Source: Ignavibacteriales bacterium
GTDB taxonomy: Bacteria > Bacteroidota > Ignavibacteria > Ignavibacteriales > Ignavibacteriaceae
Reading direction: 5' to 3'
Assembly (NCBI GenBank): GCA_016709155.1
Contig: JADJEI010000001.1
Coordinates: 248,001 to 312,000, forward strand
DNA length: 64,000 nucleotides
Below are positions 47,372 to 57,366 of the stretch, piece by piece (the stretch's first letter is position 1; every line of letters starts with the position of its first letter). The notes under the pieces were generated by a model, which searched no databases, had not been told where the DNA came from, and worked only from the letters and a program-made list of their open reading frames with translations. The position numbers and the translations under genes were made by a program.

Positions 47372-47417
47372 AAGAATCTGAAAAATTCTTTATCTCTAAA
47401 AAACTATTGTTTATTTA

Positions 47418-49403
47418 TTATGAAGATGTTGGCTGATTATCTAAAGGTATAGTAAAAGTAAACTTAGCCCACTTGCCCAGTTCGGATTCTGCCCAAATTG
47501 CTCCATTATGTTTCAGGATAATATTCTTAGTTACAAACAAACCAAGTCCTGTTCCAGATTTAGTACTATAGTTTGAAGCATTGAATCGTGAAAATTTGGT
47601 AAACATGTTCAAACGGTCTTCATTACTGAAACCACTGCCTTCATTAAACACAGATATTTTCACCAATCCATCCGATAACTCAGAACTTATTTTTATGTTT
47701 GTTCCCTTGTATCCATATTTAAGTGCGTTCGAAATTAGATTTTGAAAAACGGAAGTCATCAAATCTGGGTCGCAATCTATCTGTAAATCTTTCGGAACAT
47801 TGATATCAAAATCCATTTTGTTATCTGCTGCAATTTCCTGAAGTCTGTATACAGCGGGCTCAATAATACTCTCATTCAAACTAACATTACTTATTTTTAG
47901 TTTTAGTTCACCTTCTTCGATACGACTGAGATTTAAGAAGTTAGCAATAGTGGAATTCAGATAGTCAGCGCTGCGGGCAGATGATTTTAGTACATCTTCC
48001 TGTCCCTCTGTTAATGATCCGAGAAGTTTATCCCGAAGAGAACCAATTCCAAATACAATTGAAGCGAGTGGAGACTTTAATTCGTGAGTAACGAAACCGA
48101 GCATTTCAAGGTAAGCACGGTTTTTTTCATCGGCTTTTATATATGCTCTTTTAAGATTGGCAGAAGCTTCGTTTAATTGTTTGCTGTCAGTTTCAAGAGA
48201 TGCCGCCATTGAATTAAAGGACTTCGCCAATTCTGAAATCTCATTAATTTTACCAATATTTGTTACACGAGTATCGAGTTTACCGTTAGAAATTTCTCGT
48301 GTAGCATCCACCAATTTTAAAATTGGTCTTCGAACTTTCCTAGATAAATAATTGGCTAATAGCACTGCAATGAATAGAGCAATCAACCCAATGCCCATAA
48401 ACTCAATAGTTAGTTCCTGACCATAAGCGGTGTATTTTTTTTCTAATAAACCAACATACAGAATTCCGATTATATTTCCTTTTGCATCAAGTACGGGATC
48501 ATAAGCAGAGAGATACCAGTCATTCACAACAAAAGCTCTATCTGCAAATCTTTCTCCACGTTCCAAAACTTTTTTATAAACTTCATCAGACACCAGTGTT
48601 CCAATTGCTCTTACACTATCTGCGGTAATTACATTTGTTGCTATTCTTGTATCCTCAAGGAAAAGAGTTACGGTACCTAAAGGTTTGCCATCAAAATAGT
48701 CATTACCAAAGACTGTACTTCTTATTCTATCGACGAGATCGAATCGTCTATTTAACAGAATTCCACCATAGATTAATCCGTAAACCTCATTTTGTTCATT
48801 GAGAATTGGAACGGCAGTCTCCAGAATCATTCCTCGATCTTCAACAGTTCTTCCTGTAGGTTTAGCTCTTTCTGTCTGTAAGACCGGGATGTATGCTTGC
48901 TCTGCGAGTTCATTACTTTTTAGTAAAAGATTTTCCCTCGAGATCAAAGAAGTTCCGCTGGTAACATTTCCCAGGAAAGCTTCTTCAATAACAGGGTCAT
49001 TTCTCACCTCTCTTTTCAATGCTTCAGGTTTACCGGAAGTGCCAATTATAATTCCATTCCTGTTTACAAGGTTCAGAAAATCCAGCTTATATTTTTCTCT
49101 TAGTTCATCCAGCAGCCTGCTCACTTTCGGATTTGTGCTATTATCATTTAGTGCTCTCCTGAAAAGTTCATGCTGCGCAACAAGACTTACGTTCATTTGC
49201 AGCAGTGCTTTATCTTCTTTATATGCTGTCCATGCAGAGTTAAGATCCATTTGTACTTTAAGCTTTGCTTCTTTCATGACCGTATCGTTGATAAAAGATA
49301 GTCCGGCAAAAATTGTGAATGTTCCCATCAGGATTACAACAACCGTGTAACCAAAAAGCTGTGTGTTTCTTAAACTTATTTTCATAGTTGAGTAAATTTT
49401 CAC
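47418..49403 (-). CDS. Cache-domain sensor histidine kinase
   Basis: A 661-residue membrane kinase. Residues 10-35 form the first transmembrane helix; an extracellular Cache-like sensor (LVNRNGIIIGTSG, ETAVPILNEQNEVYGLIYGG, DPVLDAKGNIIGILYVGL) leads to a second helix around residue 330-350. HAMP (RPILKLVDATREISNGKLDTRV), a coiled coil, HisKA (FVTHELKSPLASI, phosphorylated His) and HATPase (QNLISNALKYG, FNEGSGF, GTGLGLFVTKNI) follow. It is convergent with selB and 46 bases from it. The nearest possible partner is the receiver at the end of SelB; no other regulator lies close. Confidence 0.92.
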   Translation of the reverse strand: MKIYSTMKISLRNTQLFGYTVVVILMGTFTIFAGLSFINDTVMKEAKLKVQMDLNSAWTAYKEDKALLQMNVSLVAQHELFRRALNDNSTNPKVSRLLDELREKYKLDFLNLVNRNGIIIGTSGKPEALKREVRNDPVIEEAFLGNVTSGTSLISRENLLLKSNELAEQAYIPVLQTERAKPTGRTVEDRGMILETAVPILNEQNEVYGLIYGGILLNRRFDLVDRIRSTVFGNDYFDGKPLGTVTLFLEDTRIATNVITADSVRAIGTLVSDEVYKKVLERGERFADRAFVVNDWYLSAYDPVLDAKGNIIGILYVGLLEKKYTAYGQELTIEFMGIGLIALFIAVLLANYLSRKVRRPILKLVDATREISNGKLDTRVTNIGKINEISELAKSFNSMAASLETDSKQLNEASANLKRAYIKADEKNRAYLEMLGFVTHELKSPLASIVFGIGSLRDKLLGSLTEGQEDVLKSSARSADYLNSTIANFLNLSRIEEGELKLKISNVSLNESIIEPAVYRLQEIAADNKMDFDINVPKDLQIDCDPDLMTSVFQNLISNALKYGYKGTNIKISSELSDGLVKISVFNEGSGFSNEDRLNMFTKFSRFNASNYSTKSGTGLGLFVTKNIILKHNGAIWAESELGKWAKFTFTIPLDNQPTSS

Positions 49404-49600
49404 TCTAAAGATAATTTTGTTCCTATATTGCCAAACTGTTCATCCCAAAAAAAGAATTTAAAAGGAAGTTGTGTCAAAAATCGATTTTGGTCAACCCGAA
49501 CTGGTTTCAGGTTCTCATTTATTTTGAAAATCGAAGAATAAGATTCCGCTGGCATTGCCACGGAATGACACTTATGAGACAGCCTCTTTGGGTGAGGCTT
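49404..49600. repeat. Intergenic dispersed element with terminal hairpin
   Basis: The spacer between the kinase and the epimerase gene reads like a dispersed palindromic element (words GTCAACCCGAACTGGTTTCA, AAGATTCCG, CACGGAATGACA). A hairpin AGCCTC (49581-49586) / GAGGCT (49594-49599) lies next to the end of the epimerase gene and could act as its terminator. Confidence 0.4.
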
Positions 49601-51220
49601 TCATTTACGATTCACCAGACAATTCCATATTGTTTCTTCAAGCAGCTTTCTTGATTCATTCTGATCAGCAGTAAGCACTTCTTCTTCTCTCTTTTTTTCT
49701 TCCGGAGGTTTAAACTGAAATGATTGAAACTGCTGCTCGGCTTCGTCAAGTCCAAACTCAATTGGTAAAGTTATATAGAAGTAAAATTCCTTCTCAAACT
49801 TTTGGAGTTGGCTTTGTGATTTAAGATATCCGATTACTTCATTGTTTATTGTTTTCAGTAGAAAAGTCATTTCATTAAGAATGTATCCTGCTCTAAACCT
49901 GCTGATTCCTGAAACCACAAAGTAATTTTGTATGAGTAATTTGTTGTTTGTATTTATAGAAGTTAGAATGAGCCGGTAAATAAGTTTTATAAACCATTTC
50001 AGTTCTGCCTGATCCAGGTTTTGAAGATGAGAATACAAAATCAATTCAGGTGATCTGAAAACAGAGCTCAATATCTTTTCAACAATTACATCTTCTTCAT
50101 CAACGAGTGCTGAATAAATGTTAAAGTCAATTCTTTCAGTGGTTTTTCTTAGAATAGATATGTTTTTCATCTGCCATGTTAAAGATTCGCTTTTCATTCT
50201 TTCTATAAGGAATGGAAATCTCTTTTCTATTTGCAGCCGAGCGCTTGGTTCCCAATTAATCAATTCCGGAGTCTTGTTAAGCTTGACATTTAGTCTCTTA
50301 TCAATGTATTTTATCATCCATGGCTGTTCAAATATTTCTTGATTAAATAAACGTTTGAAAAAGTTAATAATATAAATTCCGAAAGCACACATAATTTTGG
50401 GCATAAAAACAGGTTTTGTTTCATTGCCAATGTAGTAACGTGTTGTTAGTTTATATAAATCAAGATGTGAGGTAGAACCCTCTGTCGAAGCGATCAGGAT
50501 TTCGCCCGAATTAAAAGAGTGATAATTATTCAAGATTTGGCGGAAAAATCTTATAACGTCACGAATGTGAATATAAGCAATAGCAGAATTTCCTTTACCT
50601 GCAAGAATCCTTGCTCTCCAGGATTTTCCAACCCACGTATTGATAAATCTGTAGAGAGGTGCATATTCACACCAATCACTGTAAACAGCTCCAAGTCTGA
50701 ATATGCAGGAAGGTGTTTGCTTTGAAAACTCTTTAACCATTTCTTCTCCAGCACGTTTACTTTTTGCATAGATATGCAAACCATCTGCAGGTGAGTCCTC
50801 ATCGATAAAACTATCAGGTTCCGGAAAGGAACATGCAGCTACTGAACTTGCAAAAAGAAAAAGTTTCAGATTAAGATTTTTCGATAACTCTAAAACATTT
50901 CTTGTTCCGTTGATGTTTGTTCGTTCATAATCAGGATGATATTCATTTACAAAATCATAATATGCGGCTAGATGAATAAAATAATCTGCACCGCCGGCTG
51001 TGGTTATTTCTCTGAAAGCTTTGGAAATGCTATTGAGATTTGAAACATCGGCTCTTAGCCATGCAATGTTCTGATGCCTGGGCGCATTACATTCTTGTTG
51101 TGAACGTCTTGCAATTGCAAAAATCCTGAAATCATTTTTAAATTCATCAAGAAGATATTTACCAATTAAGCCGGAAGCTCCGGTTAGAATTAAAGTTGGT
51201 ATTTCCAAACTTGCTGACAT
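49601..51220 (-). CDS. NAD-dependent epimerase/dehydratase (extended SDR) with C-terminal extension
   Basis: A 539-residue protein. Residues 1 to about 330 form an extended short-chain dehydrogenase: the dinucleotide site TGASGLIGKYLLDEF, the RADVSN segment, FIHLAAYYDF, SSVAACSF and the catalytic YAKSKRAGE (Tyr-x3-Lys). The extra 200 residues at the C terminus are mostly helical with no recognised domain and end in a charged stretch (EEKKREEEVL). Such SDRs act on nucleotide sugars or sterol-like substrates; the substrate is not clear. The small membrane protein gene lies 13 bases upstream on the same strand. Confidence 0.8.
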   Translation of the reverse strand: MSASLEIPTLILTGASGLIGKYLLDEFKNDFRIFAIARRSQQECNAPRHQNIAWLRADVSNLNSISKAFREITTAGGADYFIHLAAYYDFVNEYHPDYERTNINGTRNVLELSKNLNLKLFLFASSVAACSFPEPDSFIDEDSPADGLHIYAKSKRAGEEMVKEFSKQTPSCIFRLGAVYSDWCEYAPLYRFINTWVGKSWRARILAGKGNSAIAYIHIRDVIRFFRQILNNYHSFNSGEILIASTEGSTSHLDLYKLTTRYYIGNETKPVFMPKIMCAFGIYIINFFKRLFNQEIFEQPWMIKYIDKRLNVKLNKTPELINWEPSARLQIEKRFPFLIERMKSESLTWQMKNISILRKTTERIDFNIYSALVDEEDVIVEKILSSVFRSPELILYSHLQNLDQAELKWFIKLIYRLILTSINTNNKLLIQNYFVVSGISRFRAGYILNEMTFLLKTINNEVIGYLKSQSQLQKFEKEFYFYITLPIEFGLDEAEQQFQSFQFKPPEEKKREEEVLTADQNESRKLLEETIWNCLVNRK

Positions 51221-51233
51221 GACTTTATTACTT

Positions 51234-51635
51234 TTAGTCTCCTTCTGTCTTTAATTCGGAGCACTGATAAAGTATAAACAAAATTAATCCAATCAAACCA
51301 TCACCTATTCCCGATAAAAGAATTAACCATGCTGCTAAGACAAAATAGAAGTATACAATAAGAAATACGAATGCGATAAATTTTACAGTTATGATAAATT
51401 GAATAAGTCTTATTGATTTTGTGACTTTTAAACCTGCCATTGCGTATGCGACACTCATTGCAAAATGAAATACTCCACCCTGAGCCTGAAAAAAGCTTTC
51501 TTTGCAATTAACTAAACCAAAAAAATCCAGGATGGTAGGGGGAAGGAATAATAGCCCAACCCCAACAGCAAATGAATGTATGCCAATCAAGAATAGAAAA
51601 TAAGATATGTATTTGTTATAATCAGAATGTTTCAT
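51234..51635 (-). CDS. Small four-helix membrane protein, unknown
   Basis: A 133-residue protein with about four transmembrane helices (FLFLIGIHSFAVGVGLLFL, FHFAMSVAYAMAGLK, FIITVKFIAFVFLIVYFYFV, LLSGIGDGLIGLILFIL). It is 13 bases upstream of the epimerase gene and was probably co-transcribed with it. No family is recognised; the pattern resembles small DoxX-like or DUF membrane proteins, but this is only a visual likeness. Confidence 0.65.
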   Translation of the reverse strand: MKHSDYNKYISYFLFLIGIHSFAVGVGLLFLPPTILDFFGLVNCKESFFQAQGGVFHFAMSVAYAMAGLKVTKSIRLIQFIITVKFIAFVFLIVYFYFVLAAWLILLSGIGDGLIGLILFILYQCSELKTEGD

Positions 51636-51822
51636 AACAGAAAAATTTCTCTGAAAATTACAATCGAAATTTACTCATTTACTTACTGTGATACCATTTA
51701 CCTCCTCATTCACAAACTGTTGTTGAACAACAAACATAAATAGAAAAAGAATTATTAGTCAGAATTAATCTTTAGTTTTGTAACAGATATATAAATCTTT
51801 TTAAAGATAACGAGATCCGAAT

Positions 51823-54026
51823 ATGAATAAACCAGTTTATCTCGATTATAACGCAACCACTCCAATCGATCCTGCAGTTGCAGAAACAATGATGCCTTTT
51901 ATCAAAACACACTTTGGAAATCCTTCAAGCAGTCATCTTTTCGGAATAGAAGCAAAACGTGCTGTTGAAAAAGCAAGAAAGCAAGTTGCCGGTATGCTTG
52001 ACTGCGGAGTTGACGAAATTATTTTTACGAGTGGAGGAAGCGAGTCAAATAATTATGCAATCCGGGGTGCTGCATTTGCAAATCGTAATAAGGGAAATCA
52101 TATTATTACTTCTTCTATTGAACATCCCGCAGTTTCAGAGGTATGCTTGTTCCTGGAAAGAAACGGATTTAACGTAACCTATCTGCCGGTTGATGAATAC
52201 GGAATGGTTGATCCTCAATCTGTAATAGATTCAATCACTCCTCAAACTATTTTGATTACGATCATGCATGCAAATAATGAGGTCGGTACAATCCAGCCAA
52301 TTTCTGAAATTGGAAAGATTGCTCGAGAGCATGAAATAATTTTTCATTCTGATTGTGCACAGTCAGTTGGTAAAGTTCCAGTAAATGTTAATGAGATGAA
52401 TGTTGATCTTCTCTCTATCGCAGGACATAAATTTTATGCACCCAAAGGAATAGGTGCTTTGTATATTCGTTCTGGAATAAAGCTTGAAAAATTAATTTAT
52501 GGTGCCGATCACGAAATGAATCTTCGTGCAGGTACAGAAAACGTTATTGAAATAGTTGGATTAGGTGAAGCATGCAGAATTGTTTCTGAAAAACTAAATC
52601 TGTTTCACGATCATTTAAAGAAAATGCGTGACCGTCTTGAAACAGGTTTGAAAGGAAATTTTTTGGTTTAAGAATTAACGGACATCCTGAAAAACGGCTG
52701 GCTAATACACTTAGTATTAGTTTTAGAAATCTTGAGGCAAACACAATTGTTTCAGAATTGGTTGATGTTGCTGTATCTGCTGGTGCTGCCTGTCATAGCG
52801 ATAGCATTGATATTTCAACAACACTTAAAGCTATGAAAGTTCCTAAAGAAGATGCGATAGGTACAATTCGTCTTTCAACAGGAAGGTACACTACTTCCGA
52901 TGAAATTGATTTTGCTGTTGAAGAAATATCTTCACTCGTTGAAAGACTTCAGCCGCGGGAGTCAATTATTTCTATAAATGAAAAAGAGAAAATTAAGCTA
53001 ACAAGATACACTCACGGGTTAGGCTGCGCTTGCAAACTTCGTCCTCAACTTTTAGAGGAAGTATTGAAAAATATTCCCATACCTTTAGACAAAAATATTC
53101 TTGTCGGTGCAAACACTTCTGATGATGCTGCTGTTTATAAACTCGATGACAAAACTGCAATTGTTCAGACGGTGGATTTCTTCACTCCGATTGTTGATGA
53201 TCCTTTTGACTTTGGTGCAATTGCTGCTTCAAATTCATTAAGTGATATTTATGCAATGGGAGGTAAACCTTTGTTTGCTCTTAATGTTGTTGGCTTCCCA
53301 AGTAACAGACTTCCGATGAAAGTTCTTGAAGAAATTCTTAAAGGCGCTCAGCATATTGCAGAGAAAGCAGGCATTCACATTATTGGCGGACACACTGTTG
53401 ATGATATTGAACCAAAGTTTGGCTGGTCTGTAACAGGAATAATTCATCCTGATAAAGTGATTAAAAATAATTCAGCAAAACCTGGCGATGTTCTCATACT
53501 AACGAAACCAATTGGGACAGGAATTCTTTCTACTGCTCTTAAGCAAAACCTGCTTGATGAAGAAACTATTTCTGAATTGAAGAGTACTATGATTGAGCTG
53601 AACAAAGATGCTGCAGAAGCAATGTTAGAGATTGGAGTTAATTCCTGCACTGATATCACCGGTTTTGGTTTGCTCGGTCATTTACTTGAAATGATGAATG
53701 CCTCAAACACTTCCGCAGTAATTGAATTAGAAAAAGTCCCGATGTTGAATAATGTTTTGGAATTTGCATCTTCAGGAATAATTCCAGGTGGGACAAAAAG
53801 TAATTACGAGCATACATTAAAACACGTTAAGTATTCGAATGATATTTCGGAAATTAAACGACTAATTCTTAATGATGCCCAAACATCCGGCGGATTGTTA
53901 ATATCTGTTCCTAAATCTAAGCATAGATCTTTGTTAATATCGTTGCAAGAAAGAGAAGTTTCGGAAGCAATAGTAATTGGTAATGTAGTCGAATTTGAAA
54001 GTCACAGAATAATTGTGAAGAAATAA
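51823..54026 (+). CDS. selD: Cysteine desulfurase-selenophosphate synthase fusion (NifS/IscS-SelD), frameshifted at a T6 run
   Basis: The joined reading is about 734 residues. Residues 1-385 form an IscS/NifS-like PLP enzyme (YLDYNATTPIDPAV, SGGSESNNYAIRG, the PLP lysine in SIAGHKFYAPKG, the active-loop cysteine in SAGAACHSD). The remainder is SelD: THGLGCACK (equivalent to Cys17, Cys19 and Lys20 of E. coli), SDDAAVYKL, TVDFFTPIVDDPFDFG, GGHTVDD, DITGFGLLGHL and DAQTSGGLL. The desulfurase frame shifts by -1 at 52659-52665, phased as T TTT TTG; a missing T is the simple explanation. The fusion would channel selenide from selenocysteine or sulfide sources straight to selenophosphate for SelA. 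Confidence 0.9.
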
Positions 54027-54226
54027 AAGTGTATATCAATTAAGAGCTATGATCAATTCCAAATTTTTATTTTCGTATTGTGTTGCCACTGATTACACTA
54101 ATTTCCACGAATTTTAATTCCGTAGTACCTCTTAATGATTTACTGATTATCTATTAAACTGGGAGTTCAACGGATTTGTTGATTATTTTTTTATAATTTT
54201 GACACTCGAATAGTTACATTTTTAAA

Positions 54227-55996
54227 ATGATACTGAATAAAAAATTTCTATTAATCTGCACTTTAATTTTTTACTTAAGTTTTTATGAAACTCAATTCTG
54301 TGTTAGTGGGGATCAACTCGTCTCACCTGATTCAATATTTGATTTCACTTCTTCTAATCTCCCAATCTTTATTATTAATACAAATGGACAGCCAATCCCG
54401 AGCGATGAAAAAATAGAAGCCGATCTCGGCGTAATTTATAATGGTGAAGGAGTTCGAAATTTCCTTACCGACCCATACAATCATTACAATGGTAAAATTG
54501 GAATTGAAGTTCGCGGTTCGACTTCGCAAATGTTTCCTAAAAAATCTTATGCAATCGAAACACGTGATTCACTCGGAGATGATTTAGATTTTCCTTTGCT
54601 CAATTTCCCTTCAGAAAGCGATTGGGTTTTATATGCTCCTTATAGTGATAAATCTTTAATAAGGGATGTACTTGCTTATAAATTATCTAATCTAATGGGG
54701 CATTACGCAAGTAGATTTAAGTTTTGTGAAGTTGTACTGAATGGCGACTATGTTGGTATTTATGTACTTTTGGAAAAAATAAAGCGCGATAAAAACAGAG
54801 TTGATATAAAAAAACTTGAGCCTGCTGATTCAACAGGTGATGCACTAACAGGCGGATACATAGTAAAGATTGACAAATTTGATGGCGAAAATAATGATGG
54901 ATGGATATCCCCCTTCCCCCCATTTGAAGGTGCATGGCAAAGAATTCCTTATCAATTTCATTATCCCAAACCGGATTCAATTACACCTGCTCAAAAAATG
55001 TATATCCAGAATTACATCTCACAATTTGAAGCGTTAATGTTTAGCAGCGATTATAATCATCCTGATTCAGGATATTATGATTTAATTGATATGGCATCTG
55101 CTATTGATTATGTCTTGATAAATGAACTAGCAAAAAATGTTGATTCATATCGTTTAAGTTTTTTTATGTACAAAGATAGAAACAGCGTTAATGACAAACT
55201 TTTTTTTGGTCCTGTTTGGGATTACAACATCTCTTTTGGAAATGCGGATTATTACGATGGCGGTTATTCAGACGGCTGGATGATGGATTTCCTAAGTACA
55301 AATCAGGAGTTTTTAAATTATGATAATTTTCAAGTCCCGTTTTGGTGGAAGAAAATATTTAATGAAACAGTTTTTCAAAATAGTGTGAACACACGCTGGA
55401 GGGAATTAAAGCCGCTGATATTTAACTCAAATTTTATAAATGGTTTTATAGACAGTCTTGTTATTCATTTTGATGAATCGCAGCAAAGAAATTTTGAAAG
55501 ATGGCAGATACTTGGCACTTACGTTTGGCCTAACTTTTTTATTGGCGAAACTTATGAAGAAGAAATTAACTTCTTGAAAAGCTGGATCCAGGAGCGATTG
55601 CAATGGCTGGGGGATAATATGATTGGAACCCCGACAGAGATTCACTATGAAAATTATATTGATAAAGATTTTACTCTATTTCAAAATTATCCAAATCCAT
55701 TCAACCCGCAGACAAAAATAAAATACACAATCCCAGCCTCCCCACAATCCCTTCCGTCGCAGGGAAGGGAAGCGAAGCAAGGGTGGTTTACTGTGTTAAA
55801 GGTCTTTGATCTTTTAGGAAATGAGATTGCAACTTTAGTGAATACAAATTTAGAACCCGGAGAATACGAAGTTGAGTTCAATGTGGAAACGATGCAAGCT
55901 ACCCCCCTGCCAAGCGGAATTTACTTTTATAGCTTATCTATTGCAAGTGGAGCAGATAATTTTATTCAAACAAAGAAGATGTTGCTTTTAAAATGA
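54227..55996 (+). CDS. CotH kinase family protein with T9SS sorting domain
   Basis: A 589-residue exported protein. A signal peptide is followed by a CotH-like region (LPIFIINTNG, KIGIEVRGSTSQMFPKKSYAIE, SDWVLYAPYSDKSLIRDVLAY, GDYVGIYVLLEKIKRDKNRVDI and later FGPVWDYNISFGNADY), which resembles the atypical protein kinase fold of spore-coat CotH and is common in secreted proteins. The C-terminal T9SS domain has QNYPNPFNP and VFDLLGNEIATLVN; a palindromic DNA element (55748-55770) is translated in frame just before it. Target and activity are not known. Confidence 0.88.
   Translation: MILNKKFLLICTLIFYLSFYETQFCVSGDQLVSPDSIFDFTSSNLPIFIINTNGQPIPSDEKIEADLGVIYNGEGVRNFLTDPYNHYNGKIGIEVRGSTSQMFPKKSYAIETRDSLGDDLDFPLLNFPSESDWVLYAPYSDKSLIRDVLAYKLSNLMGHYASRFKFCEVVLNGDYVGIYVLLEKIKRDKNRVDIKKLEPADSTGDALTGGYIVKIDKFDGENNDGWISPFPPFEGAWQRIPYQFHYPKPDSITPAQKMYIQNYISQFEALMFSSDYNHPDSGYYDLIDMASAIDYVLINELAKNVDSYRLSFFMYKDRNSVNDKLFFGPVWDYNISFGNADYYDGGYSDGWMMDFLSTNQEFLNYDNFQVPFWWKKIFNETVFQNSVNTRWRELKPLIFNSNFINGFIDSLVIHFDESQQRNFERWQILGTYVWPNFFIGETYEEEINFLKSWIQERLQWLGDNMIGTPTEIHYENYIDKDFTLFQNYPNPFNPQTKIKYTIPASPQSLPSQGREAKQGWFTVLKVFDLLGNEIATLVNTNLEPGEYEVEFNVETMQATPLPSGIYFYSLSIASGADNFIQTKKMLLLK
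55748..55770 (+). repeat. In-frame palindromic element in T9SS domain, copy 4
   Basis: TCCCTTCC and GGAAGGGA pair over eight bases around a seven-base loop. The insert is translated as SPQSLPSQGREAKQGW at the same place in the sorting domain as copies 1 and 3, with a different palindrome sequence. Confidence 0.75.
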
Positions 55997-56010
55997 TTTT
56001 ATTGCCCTGC

Positions 56011-56056
56011 ACTTGAACTTGAACTTGAGCCTGAACTTGACCTTGAACGCTTGAGC
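56011..56056 (+). repeat. CTTGAA hexanucleotide tandem repeat
   Basis: About seven imperfect copies of CTTGAA/CCTGAA/CTTGAG in tandem, just after the CotH-like gene. Similar hexamer tracts are common between genes in this lineage. Slippage-prone; function unknown. Confidence 0.75.
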
Positions 56057-56144
56057 TCTTCTTAACAATTTCTTCATCTTAACTTCACATTACGTTAATA
56101 TTCCAGAGCTACCTTTGCGCGATAAAAATAATTTAAGGTGATTT

Positions 56145-56264
56145 ATGTTATTTGCAATTTCTGGATATCTACTGTTCACTATGATTGCGGTTATAGTGCT
56201 TGCAAGTTTAGTGGCAAAGGCTCCACACGGAAATGAAGATGAAGATGGATTCCGATTCGTCTGA
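56145..56264 (+). CDS. Small single-pass membrane protein of 39 residues
   Basis: ATG 56145 is preceded by AAGGTG at 56135-56140. The peptide starts with a hydrophobic helix (MLFAISGYLLFTMIAVIVLA) and ends with an acidic tail (NEDEDGFRFV). The ribosome site and hydrophobic-plus-tail design support a real gene; the family is not recognised. It lies between the CotH-like gene and the convergent cytochrome cluster. Confidence 0.5.
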   Translation: MLFAISGYLLFTMIAVIVLASLVAKAPHGNEDEDGFRFV

Positions 56265-56296
56265 TTTTCTAATAAACCAAATGAAACGAAAATAAA

Positions 56297-56319
56297 AAAG
56301 CCGCCACAAAGACGGCTTT
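56297..56319 (-). terminator. Rho-independent terminator of the cytochrome cluster
   Basis: On the minus strand, a seven-base stem (56313-56319 with 56297-56303) is followed by TTTTTATTTT. It lies 20 bases past the stop of the last cytochrome gene. Confidence 0.8.
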
Positions 56320-56339
56320 AGAATTACTTATCTGATTAT

Positions 56340-57365
56340 CTAATTTCCATAAACGTTTGAAATTCCGTTTATGTGTTTTGTACTGTCTATAATATTTCCA
56401 GCATCATCCACAATTCCAAAATGACAATTCTTACATTCGTTTAATGCTGCATTAAGATGTCCAATTGGTGGTAAACCATGACAGCTTCCACACACAGCTT
56501 GTGTCCCATCTACTTGATTCCACTTAACTGAGACATTGTTTCCAATCATTTTATCTTCAGTAAAGATAAATGAATAATCTGATGAATCTTTCGATAGTTC
56601 AAAAGCGCCGTGACAGTAAACATTGGCACAAGTGTTAGAACTGAAATCATAAACAGCATCCATTCCATTTTGTGATGCAGCAAGAGTGTTAAAGATAATA
56701 TCTGCATTACTATCTCCATCAATATGACCGGAGGAATTAAACTGTGCAGGTACTGTGTGACAATTCGTGCAAGAAGCACTTGCGCTCAATGAATTTATAG
56801 TAAGATGAGTTAGATGAGCACCTACACCCGGAAAATTAGTAGTTAAATTTCCATCAAGATCACGTGGGGGGAAAAATTCAGATGAATTATTAAAATTGCC
56901 ATGACAAGTGTTGCAAGCTTCCGGACCTTCCGGCTGTGTATGGCAAGTTTTGCAGGAGGGGCTCGAAACTCCACCTGCGTAAGATACACCATGACATTGT
57001 TGGCACTGAAGCAAATTCCAACTGCTGTTTGCAATAAACTTTCCATGAAAATCTGATGCTCCCACGGTAACAATCCCTTCAGTATGAACCTGAATTGCAA
57101 TATGACAATTCTTGCAGTCTACTTCAGCAGTTCCGCCGGAAAAATCACCTGCGTGACACTGCCGGCAAAGATCAAAACCTTTTCCGTTTGTTCCAACTAA
57201 CTTTCCATGAAAATCATCCGAAGCTGGATTTAGCACACCTTCCTTATGAATTGTTAAAGAAGGGGGAGTTGAAAGATTTGTTTCAAGTTCGCTGCACGAT
57301 GAGATTAACAAAGTTGAAACGGTCAATATGAAAACGATGTAATATAAATTTTTTAGATTTTTCAT
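56340..57365 (-). CDS. Multihaem c-type cytochrome lipoprotein (eight CxxCH plus one CX4CH)
   Basis: About 341 residues. A lipoprotein signal (LLISSCSEL) anchors it. There are eight CxxCH sites (CRQCH, CKNCH, CQQCH, CKTCH, CNTCH, CTNCH, CGSCH, CKNCH) and one CANVYCH with four residues between cysteines, a spacing seen in Geobacter-type CxxxxCH cytochromes. ATG 57365 is chosen because GGAGGAG lies nine bases before it; the earlier ATG 57383 lies at the site itself. The gene follows the 14-haem gene by one base after its stop. Likely an outer-membrane or surface electron carrier. Confidence 0.9.
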   Translation of the reverse strand: MKNLKNLYYIVFILTVSTLLISSCSELETNLSTPPSLTIHKEGVLNPASDDFHGKLVGTNGKGFDLCRQCHAGDFSGGTAEVDCKNCHIAIQVHTEGIVTVGASDFHGKFIANSSWNLLQCQQCHGVSYAGGVSSPSCKTCHTQPEGPEACNTCHGNFNNSSEFFPPRDLDGNLTTNFPGVGAHLTHLTINSLSASASCTNCHTVPAQFNSSGHIDGDSNADIIFNTLAASQNGMDAVYDFSSNTCANVYCHGAFELSKDSSDYSFIFTEDKMIGNNVSVKWNQVDGTQAVCGSCHGLPPIGHLNAALNECKNCHFGIVDDAGNIIDSTKHINGISNVYGN

Positions 57366-57366
57366 T

